The position numbers and the translations under genes were made by a program. The notes under the pieces are model-generated. The model saw only the letters and a list, made by a program, of their open reading frames with translations. It ran no database searches and had not been told where the DNA came from. This document shows, piece after piece, positions 1 to 7,267 of a stretch of 7,892 nucleotides of DNA. Source of the stretch: Burkholderiales bacterium (GTDB taxonomy: Bacteria; Pseudomonadota; Gammaproteobacteria; Burkholderiales; Casimicrobiaceae); NCBI GenBank assembly GCA_025354075.1, contig JANXNO010000427.1, forward strand, positions 1 to 7,892, given 5' to 3'. The first letter of the stretch is position 1, and every line of letters starts with the position of its first letter.

Positions 1-2
1 CA

Positions 3-71
3 CGCATGCTGAACGTCGCGCATCAGTTTCAGTTGGCGACGGACTGGCATAAGCGCCATCCGACGTTGTGA
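3..71 (+). CDS. gatA: Aspartyl/glutamyl-tRNA(Asn/Gln) amidotransferase subunit A, C-terminal end only
   Basis: Only the last 22 codons are inside the window; the gene starts to the left. The frame reads RMLNVAHQFQLATDWHKRHP and a few more residues before a TGA at 69-71. The pattern VAHxxxxATDWHKRxP matches the usual extreme C-terminus of betaproteobacterial GatA as I remember it. GatA is the amidase subunit of GatCAB: it releases ammonia from glutamine, which GatB uses to convert Glu-tRNA(Gln) or Asp-tRNA(Asn) to the amide. The call is supported by gatB further down on the same strand, since gatC-gatA-gatB is the normal order. The piece is short, so identity rests on the tail motif plus context. 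None of the catalytic Ser-cisSer-Lys region is visible here. Confidence 0.72.
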   Translation, partial: RMLNVAHQFQLATDWHKRHPTL

Positions 72-78
72 TTTTTTG

Positions 79-1257
79 ATGTTGACCGACGCAGAACTTT
101 TCGCGCTCATGGGCGACTTGGAATCGGACAGAGTTGAGCGCACCGAATCAACGCGCGACACTGATAAATTCTCGCAAGCAGTTTGCGCTTTTAGTAACGA
201 CATGCCCGCTCACAACAAAGCGGGCTACTTGCTAATCGGTGTGAGAGACAACGGCACGCTATCCGGGTTGAAAGCAGATGACAACTCTGTAAAAAATCTT
301 GGCGGTATGCAAACCGATGGCAACATTCGGCCGCAACCCTCCATTCAAGTGACTGTTCACCATTTAGATGGTGGCGACGTGATCGTCGTCGAGGCGCAAC
401 CATCTAGGTTACCGCCTGTTCGGTACAAAGGGCTGGTGTGGATACGAATCGGCCCTAGGAAATCAACAGCTAGCGAGGATCAAGAGCGCGTACTTTCAGA
501 ACGGCGTGTCTCTTCTGCACGCTCGTTTGACGCGCTACCTTGTTTGGACAGTGTGCTTGACGATTTGGCGACCGATCTGTTTGTCGCCTATCGCCGTGCG
601 GCTGTTGATGCGAGTGTGATTGCGGATAATCATCGCGACATCGGACTTCAGTTGTCCTCATTGCGTTTTTTCGATTTAAAAAACCAATGCCCGACGAATG
701 CTGGAATCTTGCTCTTTGGCATCAATCCGCTCGCATGGATGCCTGGGGCCTACGTCCAATTTCTCAGAGTGCGTGGCACAACTTTGGCTGACCCAATCGG
801 CTCGGAAAAAGAATTGTCGGGCGACCTTGGAAGTGTGCTTCGTCGGCTCGACGATTTGCTGGATGCCTATGTCGACACCACCCCGGTGCCTGTGACGGTA
901 TTGCGCGAGGATTTGTCCACGAATTACCCCCGTGCGGCTCTACGAGAGCTTTTAATCAATGCGGTTCTCCATCGGGACTATCAATCCACGGCACCCATTC
1001 GCTTTTACTGGTTCGATGATCGAGTCGAAATTCAAAATCCTGGCGGGCTGTATGGCGAGGCAACTAGTGAGAATTTCCCTAAACAAAATAGTTACAGAAA
1101 CCCCGTAATTGCCGAGACGATGAAGACTCTTGGCTACGTAAACCGCTACGGTCGTGGCGTAGTGACCGCGCGACAAGCAATGATGGACAACGGTTTGCCA
1201 CCCCCCGAGTTTGTGTTCGATCCGGGGTATTTTCTGGTCACGTTGCGCGGGAGATGA
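79..1257 (+). CDS. Schlafen-type AlbA_2 domain protein with C-terminal GHKL (HATPase_c_4) ATPase domain
   Basis: A predicted 392-residue cytoplasmic protein of the family often labelled 'RNA-binding domain / RecG-like ATP-binding protein'. It is not a helicase. The N-terminal AlbA_2 (Schlafen) domain, about residues 15-135, shows E15-S-D-x-V-E, the strand-loop G49-YLLIGVRDNG, and P111-PVRYKGxxWIRIGPR. The C-terminal part resembles HATPase_c_4: an N-box-like R285-AALRELLINAVLHRDY, the N320-PGGL turn, R340-NP, and R356-YGRGV. The family is expected to bind nucleic acid through the first domain and ATP through the second; its substrate is unknown. ATG 79 is preferred over the in-frame TTG at 76. 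Neither has a clear Shine-Dalgarno sequence, but the gatA stop is only 7 nt upstream, so termination-reinitiation is plausible. It is followed after 3 nt by the ParA-like gene, so the two are very likely co-expressed. Base composition looks somewhat less GC-rich than gatB, which would fit acquisition. Domain assignment is solid; biological role is open. Confidence 0.9.
   Translation: MLTDAELFALMGDLESDRVERTESTRDTDKFSQAVCAFSNDMPAHNKAGYLLIGVRDNGTLSGLKADDNSVKNLGGMQTDGNIRPQPSIQVTVHHLDGGDVIVVEAQPSRLPPVRYKGLVWIRIGPRKSTASEDQERVLSERRVSSARSFDALPCLDSVLDDLATDLFVAYRRAAVDASVIADNHRDIGLQLSSLRFFDLKNQCPTNAGILLFGINPLAWMPGAYVQFLRVRGTTLADPIGSEKELSGDLGSVLRRLDDLLDAYVDTTPVPVTVLREDLSTNYPRAALRELLINAVLHRDYQSTAPIRFYWFDDRVEIQNPGGLYGEATSENFPKQNSYRNPVIAETMKTLGYVNRYGRGVVTARQAMMDNGLPPPEFVFDPGYFLVTLRGR
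1249..1253 (+). promoter_or_regulatory. Ribosome binding site of the ParA-like gene, inside the preceding gene
   Basis: GGGAG lies 7 nt before the ATG at 1261 and overlaps the last codons of the AlbA_2/GHKL gene, whose stop is at 1255-1257. Ribosomes finishing the first gene are therefore positioned on the second start. This supports translational coupling and a roughly fixed ratio of the two proteins. Confidence 0.6.
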
Positions 1258-1260
1258 CCG

Positions 1261-2265
1261 ATGCCGACTATTGCTTTTTTCAACAACAAAGGAGGCGTTG
1301 GTAAGACCTCTCTAGTATTTCACCTGTCCTGGATGTTCCGCCAGTTAGGCCAAACCGTGTTGGCCGTCGATCTTGATCCGCAAGCCAATTTGACGAGCAT
1401 GTTTTTTGACGATGACACGCTAGAGTCGTTTTGGCCAAGCGATGCTCCTCACGATGAAACGATTTATAAGTCGTTGCGGCGGCTTGTTCGCGGGCTCGGT
1501 GACGTTGCAGCGCCGACGGTGCATGAAATTGTGTCAGGTCTTGGGGTTGTCGCTGGAGATCTGGAGTTATCGAGATTTGAAGATCAACTATCGGGGGATT
1601 GGCCTAAATGCCTTGACCGCAACGAATCAGCGTTCCGTACGACTACGGCGTTTTCTCGTGCGATAGGACGCGCTCAAGTGCTTGCCGAGGCTAATTGGGT
1701 GTTGGTCGACGTGGGCCCTAACCTCGGCGCGATCAACCGTGCAGCATTGATCGCGTGCGACTACATAGTGGTTCCACTCGCGCCGGATCTCTTTTCGATT
1801 CAGGGGCTGCGCAATCTTGGTCCAACGCTTATAAATTGGAGGCGCGAGTGGAGCGAGCGTCGCGGAAAAGCACCTCAAGATATGGGATTTATGCCACCCA
1901 AAGGCAGGATGGAGCCGCTTGGCTACGTTGTGATGCAATATGCGATCAAAGCGTCTGATAGCCCGGTGAAGGCTTACACAAAATGGATGGCACGTATCCC
2001 GAGCGAGTACGCGAAGAGTGTGGCCGACACGGCAGATCGTGCGGGTGACGATCCCGCTAAGGATGCGAATTGTTTGGCCCTACTTAAACACTATCGCAGT
2101 CTATTTCCGATGGCGATGGAAGCGCGAAAACCTATTTTCAATTTGAAATCAGCTGATGGAGCCATCGGCTCCCAGCTATACGCGGTAGAGGCCGCTAAAG
2201 AAGATTTCACGAAGCTTGCAAGGAAGATTATTAAACGTGTCGGCGAGCGAGAAGCGCAGGAATAA
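1261..2265 (+). CDS. ParA/MinD-like deviant Walker ATPase (AAA family, ParA-type)
   Basis: A 334-residue cytoplasmic P-loop ATPase of the ParA/Soj/MinD class. The deviant Walker A is K10-GGVGKTS, with the signature first lysine K10 and catalytic lysine K15. The A' motif is V36-DLDPQANLT, and Walker B is W146-VLVDVGP with D150. The following INRAALIACDYIVVPLAPD and the segment ending SIQGLRNLG are standard for ParA. There is no N-terminal helix-turn-helix, unlike plasmid P1-type ParA. After about residue 205 the protein departs from the chromosomal ParA core. It carries a stretch around 215-260 with GYVVMQYAIKASDSPVKAYxKWMxRIP that I associate with a distinct ParA-like group, not a partition protein. 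No ParB gene or parS-like sites are visible. Its partner appears to be the AlbA_2/GHKL protein encoded 3 nt upstream. ATP-driven dimerisation and nonspecific DNA binding are the family expectation; the function of this pair is not known to me. Confidence 0.9.
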   Translation: MPTIAFFNNKGGVGKTSLVFHLSWMFRQLGQTVLAVDLDPQANLTSMFFDDDTLESFWPSDAPHDETIYKSLRRLVRGLGDVAAPTVHEIVSGLGVVAGDLELSRFEDQLSGDWPKCLDRNESAFRTTTAFSRAIGRAQVLAEANWVLVDVGPNLGAINRAALIACDYIVVPLAPDLFSIQGLRNLGPTLINWRREWSERRGKAPQDMGFMPPKGRMEPLGYVVMQYAIKASDSPVKAYTKWMARIPSEYAKSVADTADRAGDDPAKDANCLALLKHYRSLFPMAMEARKPIFNLKSADGAIGSQLYAVEAAKEDFTKLARKIIKRVGEREAQE

Positions 2266-2274
2266 AAGATCACC
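2258..2274 (+). promoter_or_regulatory. Ribosome binding region of gatB, formed by the end of the ParA-like gene
   Basis: AGGA at 2258-2261 lies within the last codons of the ParA-like gene (stop 2263-2265), 13 nt before the gatB ATG. A weaker AAGA at 2266-2269 is nearer. Spacing of AGGA is longer than ideal, so gatB translation may depend partly on coupling to the upstream gene. Confidence 0.4.
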
Positions 2275-3717
<1,443 letters not shown>

Positions 3718-3742
3718 TTCGGACTGACGGCGACCGCACAGC

Positions 3743-4609
3743 ATGACCGCCACTGCGTTCGCGCTGGTCATAGTCGCCGCGCTGATCCACGCCAGCTGGA
3801 ACGTCGTTGCGAAGAAGGCGTCCGGTGGGGCGCTGTTCGTCACGTTGGGGGTGTGGGTTGCCACGGTCGCCTACGCGCCCGTGTTTGCCGTTTACGCATA
3901 CTGGTATCCCCCGACTCTGGGATGGCGGGAAATCGCGCTGCTGGCACTCTCCGGCGCATTGCATCTGGCGTATTCACTCATTCTGCAACGCGGTTACCAA
4001 AAGCATGATCTGACTGTTGTTTACCCCGTCGCGCGTGGCACTGGCCCGCTGCTGTCGAGCGTCTTCGCGATCATTGTGCTTGGCGAACAGGTCACATGGT
4101 ATTCAGCGCTTGGCATTGCCTGCATCATCGTTGGCATCTTCGTGCTCGCCGGTGGTCATCGAATGTTGCGCACACGCACGGCTGACCAAATGAGCGGTGT
4201 CGGCTATGGCGCGATGACCGGGCTGATGATCGCGGCGTACACGCTGGTGGACGGCTACGGCGTCAAATATTTGCTGATCGCACCGCTCGTGCTCGACTAT
4301 CTGTGCAACCTGATGCGTGCCGTGTTCGTCGCGCCCATGGCATGGCGGCGGCGCGATGAGTTGCGCGAGCAATGGCGCAAGAACGGTCGCTACGCCATCA
4401 TCATCGGCATCATCTCGCCGCTCGCTTACATCCTAGTGCTCTACGCGATGCAAACCGCCCCGATCAGTAGCGTCGCCCCGATGCGCGAACTGTCGATGGT
4501 GTTCGCCGCGTTTCTCGGGGAAAAACTACTCGGCGAAGGTCATCGCAGCGAGCGGATTGTCGGTGCCATGCTCATGGCGCTGGGTGTGTGGGGATTGATG
4601 CACGGGTGA
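3743..4609 (+). CDS. EamA-family (DMT superfamily) inner-membrane transporter
   Basis: A 288-residue polytopic membrane protein of the drug/metabolite transporter superfamily. About ten hydrophobic segments can be traced, arranged as two EamA halves (roughly residues 1-137 and 150-286). Features typical of the family are the first helix ending HASWNVxAKK, the conserved Y94-PVARGTGPLLS at the end of the first half, the FAIIVLGEQ-x-T-W-Y-S-A-L-G segment, and the mirrored PMRELSMVFAAFLGEKLLGE in the second half. Such proteins usually export or exchange amino acids, metabolites or small hydrophobic compounds; the substrate cannot be inferred here. The ATG at 3743 is 25 nt after gatB. No strong Shine-Dalgarno is visible, so expression may be by read-through from the gat operon. 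It is the last gene of this + strand block. The functional link to GatB is probably positional only. Confidence 0.9.
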   Translation: MTATAFALVIVAALIHASWNVVAKKASGGALFVTLGVWVATVAYAPVFAVYAYWYPPTLGWREIALLALSGALHLAYSLILQRGYQKHDLTVVYPVARGTGPLLSSVFAIIVLGEQVTWYSALGIACIIVGIFVLAGGHRMLRTRTADQMSGVGYGAMTGLMIAAYTLVDGYGVKYLLIAPLVLDYLCNLMRAVFVAPMAWRRRDELREQWRKNGRYAIIIGIISPLAYILVLYAMQTAPISSVAPMRELSMVFAAFLGEKLLGEGHRSERIVGAMLMALGVWGLMHG

Positions 4610-4787
4610 CCTTACCTGCGCTGAATCGCAACACCCGCGCGCTTCTCCGCAAACCGGTAATGTTCAATCGAACGCATGTCCGTGATCGACCGGCTTTTCC
4701 AAATCGCGCCGATTTTTCGTGGATTCGCACCCCCGATGCGAGCATTGGTCTGCGTGCCATTGTGTCGATAAAACGCGACGCATACAG

Positions 4788-4806
4788 TTCGTTCATGCAA
4801 AACGAA
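4788..4806. repeat. Perfect inverted repeat TTCGTT-N7-AACGAA
   Basis: Six-base arms at 4788-4793 and 4801-4806 are exact reverse complements around a 7-nt centre, upstream of the small gene at 4966. The dyad geometry would suit a dimeric regulator site or a small hairpin. There is no T-run for a terminator. Arms this short also occur by chance, so the functional claim is weak. Confidence 0.3.
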
Positions 4807-4919
4807 TCTTCAATCAGCCAAACGCAAATCGCATGTCAAACGAGCGTCGCCGCCATGATTGCAGAACAGTATTGCGCTCGTAGCACCACAGATTTCGCTG
4901 CACGCGTTGTCCACTGACA

Positions 4920-4934
4920 GGCGAACAATTCGCC
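4920..4934. promoter_or_regulatory. Perfect dyad GGCGAA-CAA-TTCGCC upstream of the small gene
   Basis: Six-base GC-rich arms with a 3-nt centre lie 31 nt upstream of the ATG at 4966, inside the expected leader or promoter-proximal region. The position is suitable for an operator. A hairpin with a 3-nt loop is also possible, but no U-tract follows. I could not place a convincing -35/-10 pair around it. Confidence 0.3.
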
Positions 4935-4951
4935 CAACCCTGTTTCCCCAT

Positions 4952-4957
4952 AAAAGG
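4952..4957 (+). promoter_or_regulatory. Ribosome binding site of the 66-residue protein gene
   Basis: AAAAGG ends 8 nt before the ATG at 4966. It is one of the better Shine-Dalgarno sequences in the + strand half of the window and is the main argument that the short open frame behind it is translated. Confidence 0.5.
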
Positions 4958-4965
4958 TCATCGAA

Positions 4966-5166
4966 ATGAAAACTTCTCTCACCCTCCGTCTTGTCTCCGC
5001 TGCGATCTCGGTCGCTGTGACTCTTACGCTCTTTTCTGCGGTCATCTCGATTGCTGAACAACCCCAGACGGATGGCACCATCCGCCTCGCTCACGCCGCC
5101 GTTGGCACGCCGAAAGTGGTTGCACCCTCGCTAGTCGCACAAGCACAAACTACAGAGCTGCGTTAG
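4966..5166 (+). CDS. Small exported or membrane-anchored protein, 66 residues, unknown function
   Basis: I do not recognise this protein. It starts MKTSLTLRLVSAAISVAV and continues with a hydrophobic stretch to about residue 30. That gives the layout of a short basic N-region (K2, R8) followed by a membrane-spanning or signal-peptide core. The remainder, about residues 31-66, is hydrophilic and rich in Ala, Thr, Gln and Val. An A-H-A at residues 42-44 could serve as a signal-peptidase site, but it is far from the hydrophobic core, so an uncleaved signal anchor is as likely. The ATG has a good Shine-Dalgarno sequence (AAAAGG, 8 nt upstream) and a perfect dyad further upstream. It stands alone between the EamA gene on the same strand and the convergent repeat-protein gene. 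Composition, start signals and N-terminus look genuine, but the shortness leaves doubt. Confidence 0.6.
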   Translation: MKTSLTLRLVSAAISVAVTLTLFSAVISIAEQPQTDGTIRLAHAAVGTPKVVAPSLVAQAQTTELR

Positions 5167-5266
5167 TCTTGTGTGCAGCACTAATGGTGCGATCACGTAC
5201 CGTCAGTTCAGGTGCTTCACAACAAACAGCTTTCGCCATAAAGCCTTATTCAACATGAGTTAATGG

Positions 5267-5300
5267 GGCAAATTGGCTAATGTCGATAGTTGCCATTTTT
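5267..5300 (+). terminator. Weak candidate terminator after the small gene
   Basis: GGCAA at 5267-5271 can pair with TTGCC at 5290-5294, followed by ATTTTT to 5300. This is the stem-plus-T-run order of an intrinsic terminator on the + strand, about 100 nt past the stop at 5166. The stem is only 5 bp and the loop 18 nt, so stability is poor. The call is tentative. Confidence 0.22.
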
Positions 5301-5371
5301 GAGTCGTAAGCCATAGTGCAATAAGCTTCTTGGAGCAAAGTTGTCATATGCGTAAAACTCACGCAAGCAAT

Positions 5372-6898
5372 TTATGGCGCTAACGATAGACCACATTGCG
5401 TCACCAGATAATCGCGGATCAGCGGCCAGGTGTTGCGTGTGGCCGTGGCCGGAAAGCTGATGCCGTTAATGACGGCGCTTCCGGTCATGCCGAGGGCGAT
5501 GCGGGTGCCAATGAGCATGTCAGTTGTCGCCAAAACCCGTCCGTCACCGTCGATGTCCAGTTTGCAATTTTGGTAGCCAAACGGGCCACCGTCGTAGCGT
5601 ACCGCGCAGAAGTCAGCGTTGGTGCCACCGTAGCAATAACCCGCGAGCAGGATCTTGCCATCGGGCTGCAAAACCATGGCGGCGACATTGCTGTCTTGTG
5701 TTCCCACTGCCGTCAGCACTTTACCGCCGTTGCCAAAGCTCGTATCCAGTACGCCATCGCTGTGATAGCGCACCACACAAAAATTGAAGAACAATCCGGC
5801 GGAGCAGGTCCCTGCCAGCAGCACTTTGCCGTCGGGCTGTACCGCTATCGCGTTGGCGCGTTCATCGAGATTGCCCACACTAACGGGCGTGACGACGCTT
5901 CCGCCAGCGCCAAATCCTGTGTCCAGCGTGCCATTTCTGGTGAAGCGCACCGCACAGAGGTCATAGCTCGTACCGCTGGCAGTATCGCAACCTCCTGCGA
6001 GCAGCACTTTGCCGTCAGACTGCAAAGCGATGGCGTTAGCGTAGACCTTGCCAATGCCGACGACAATCCTGCCACCGAGGCCACTGTTGTCAAAACTAGG
6101 ATCAACAACGCCAAAGGAATCGTAGCGCAGGGCGCAGAAATTGTAGTTTGGAGGAGTGGCGCACCCACCCGCCAGCAAAATGCCGCCGTCGGGCTGCAGT
6201 GCGATTGCTGCTGCGCTGGCGCTGCTGTGGTACACGGTTGTGACGACCGTGCCAGCCGTACCAAAGGTGGTATCGAGTGTGCCATCGGCTTTATAGCGCA
6301 AGGCACAGAAGCTCGCCCCGGACGAACAAGAACCCGCGAGTACTATCTTGCCGTCTGGCTGTAGCGCCATTGCCCGCGCCACGTCGTCCCCTTCAATTGT
6401 TGTACTGGCTACGCCACCGACGCCGAAACTCGTGTCGAGCGTGCCATCCGCCTTGTAACGCAGCGCGCAGAAGTTGTATTGCGAGGCGTTGTACTTGCAG
6501 AATCCCGCGAGCAGCACCTTGCCATCGGGCTGCACCACGACGCTCGTGGCGTAGTCGTCCCGGATGGTCACCGGGGTGATCACCTTGCCGCCAGCGCCGA
6601 AGGTTGTGTCGAGTGTGCCGTCGGCTTTGTAGCGCAAGGCGCAGAAATCGACGTTGGTGGCGCCGGCACAGGATCCCGCAAGCACGACCTTGCCATCTGA
6701 TTGAAGCGCTATCGCTGCGGCCGAATCTGTGCCGCTTCCAACCGGGGTAATGACTTTGCCGGCACCCAACGGACTCCCGGTCGCCCAGAACGGATCAAGC
6801 GTGCCCGGTTGCCCGACCGTAGCGTGCGCCGCGAAGCCGCAAGTGAGCGCCAATACAGACACCATGATGAAGGTGCGGATTTGAACAAGAACAGCCAT
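5372..6898 (-). CDS. Secreted delta-60 repeat beta-propeller protein with dockerin-like C-terminal module
   Basis: A 508-residue exported protein. Residues 1-26 form a signal peptide (MAVLVQIRTFIMVSVLALTC, then GFAAHA with likely cleavage after A-H-A). Residues about 30-443 hold seven repeats of about 55-60 residues of the delta-60 / DUF5122 type. Their consensus is x-D-G-K-(V/I)-x-L-A-G-x-C, then 6-10 residues, F-C-A-(L/V)-R-Y, followed by DGTLDTxFGxGG. A stray LD-strand at residues 33-36 before the first full repeat probably closes the last blade, giving one seven-bladed propeller. Every repeat has two cysteines. Residues 445-508 form a separate tail beginning CKLDIDGDGRV, with acidic residues at 448, 450, 452 and 460: a dockerin/EF-hand-like loop with one extra residue. 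It continues to an Arg-Asp-Tyr-Leu segment with a final Cys. The start is fixed by AGGAA 4 nt upstream, the signal peptide and a promoter. The frame stays open another 118 codons upstream, but that part looks non-coding. Ligand and role are unknown; cell-surface or extracellular location is inferred. Confidence 0.88.
   Translation of the reverse strand: MAVLVQIRTFIMVSVLALTCGFAAHATVGQPGTLDPFWATGSPLGAGKVITPVGSGTDSAAAIALQSDGKVVLAGSCAGATNVDFCALRYKADGTLDTTFGAGGKVITPVTIRDDYATSVVVQPDGKVLLAGFCKYNASQYNFCALRYKADGTLDTSFGVGGVASTTIEGDDVARAMALQPDGKIVLAGSCSSGASFCALRYKADGTLDTTFGTAGTVVTTVYHSSASAAAIALQPDGGILLAGGCATPPNYNFCALRYDSFGVVDPSFDNSGLGGRIVVGIGKVYANAIALQSDGKVLLAGGCDTASGTSYDLCAVRFTRNGTLDTGFGAGGSVVTPVSVGNLDERANAIAVQPDGKVLLAGTCSAGLFFNFCVVRYHSDGVLDTSFGNGGKVLTAVGTQDSNVAAMVLQPDGKILLAGYCYGGTNADFCAVRYDGGPFGYQNCKLDIDGDGRVLATTDMLIGTRIALGMTGSAVINGISFPATATRNTWPLIRDYLVTQCGLSLAP
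5575..6817 (-). repeat. Seven tandem delta-60 coding repeats
   Basis: The DNA segment encoding the L-A-G-x-C strand recurs seven times on the + strand, at about 5640, 5815, 5998, 6172, 6337, 6507 and 6674. The period is about 165-183 nt. Copies such as 'gcagcactttgccgtc' are nearly identical between repeats. Similarity is strong at both protein and DNA level, which suggests duplication within the gene and makes the region prone to recombination. Confidence 0.85.
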
Positions 6899-6902
6899 GA
6901 GA

Positions 6903-6907
6903 TTCCT
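6903..6907 (-). promoter_or_regulatory. Ribosome binding site that decides the start of the delta-60 gene
   Basis: Read on the - strand this is AGGAA, 4 nt before the ATG at 6898. No comparable site precedes other in-frame starts in the upstream open extension. Together with the signal peptide that follows, it sets the start. Confidence 0.65.
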
Positions 6908-6932
6908 ATAATCGGGAGCGGAGATAACGAAC

Positions 6933-6960
6933 AGTATGCTTCCTGTGAGTGCCGGGTCAA
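6933..6960 (-). promoter_or_regulatory. Candidate sigma-70 promoter of the delta-60 gene
   Basis: On the - strand TTGACC (6960-6955, 5 of 6 to consensus) is followed after 16 nt by CATACT (6938-6933, 4 of 6). The -10 box ends 34 nt before the ATG, predicting a short leader of under 30 nt that contains the AGGAA ribosome site. It lies within the upstream in-frame extension and so argues against a longer protein. Confidence 0.5.
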
Positions 6961-7215
6961 TGGTCGAGCACAGTGCCGGTGGGCATGGCACGAAACTACG
7001 CGCCGCCGACGAATCAATCACGGCTTCGTGCGAATCCGTAAAAAGCGGGTATGGTTTTGTGAGCCGGAGTTGATGAGATGCCGCACATTGACGCGAAATT
7101 CCGCAGCTACGTTGCGGCGTCGGCGTGACTTGTCGATCGTGGTTAGCGACTTTTCTAGCCATACAACTCTTTTCACATTCGTATATTGCACGAGGATTAG
7201 CGCCCGTTTTTTTGA

Positions 7216-7236
7216 CAAAAGTCGATTGATTGCGAC
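7216..7236 (-). terminator. Weak candidate terminator after the Ig-like protein gene
   Basis: On the - strand AGTCG (7236-7232) and CGACT (7223-7219) form a 5-bp stem with an 8-nt loop, followed directly by TTT. It begins about 30 nt past the stop at 7268. The T-run is short and the stem weak, although position and orientation are right. Confidence 0.3.
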
Positions 7237-7267
7237 TATCGGATTTCAGCAATAAAGCCGAAGCTCG

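Larger units (their letters stand above)
4610..4965 (+). other. Intergenic stretch with no convincing gene
   Basis: This stretch has open frames on both strands, but none has a start with a ribosome binding site, a recognisable motif or sensible protein composition. No tRNA, rRNA or insertion-sequence end is seen. It holds two short perfect inverted repeats, listed separately, and the leader of the small gene at 4966. No clear terminator follows the EamA gene: ACCGG at 4689-4693 followed by CTTTT could pair with CCGGT at 4654-4658, but only across a 30-nt loop. Confidence 0.6.
6899..7267 (-). other. Intergenic region between the Ig-like and delta-60 genes
   Basis: This stretch separates two - strand genes. 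Its delta-60-proximal end carries the promoter and ribosome site described above. Its other end has a weak hairpin after the Ig-like gene. A perfect 5-bp hairpin CCGCA/TGCGG (7101-7117) lies in the middle without a T-run. One - strand frame is open across the region to 7252, but its product has no signal peptide, motif or ribosome site, and I read it as chance. Confidence 0.6.

Noticed and set aside
72..2274. Mobile-element borders around the cassette
   Set aside because: I compared the sequences just after gatA and just before gatB and saw no terminal inverted repeats, direct repeats, transposase or integrase gene.
4720..4745. Sequence recalling a tRNA T-arm
   Set aside because: The conserved GTTC core is missing and no acceptor, D or anticodon arms can be folded around it.
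4588..4917. Open frame on the + strand (109 codons) after the EamA gene
   Set aside because: It begins at a GTG inside the EamA gene with no ribosome site, and the product has no recognisable domain or plausible composition.
5349..5365. TGCGT/ACGCA hairpin just past the end of the delta-60 gene
   Set aside because: The stem is 5 bp and no T-run follows on either strand, so it does not qualify as an intrinsic terminator.
5396..6364. Open frame on the + strand (322 codons)
   Set aside because: It is antisense to the delta-60 repeats. Its apparent internal repetition is a mirror of the real repeats, and it lacks start signals.
5575..6817. Regularly spaced DNA repeats resembling a CRISPR array
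   Set aside because: The period is about 170 nt and the segments translate as delta-60 protein repeats; there are no short palindromic repeats with unique spacers.
6907..6912. Perfect TATAAT on the + strand
   Set aside because: No + strand gene lies downstream and no matching -35 box was seen; it falls in the leader of the - strand gene.
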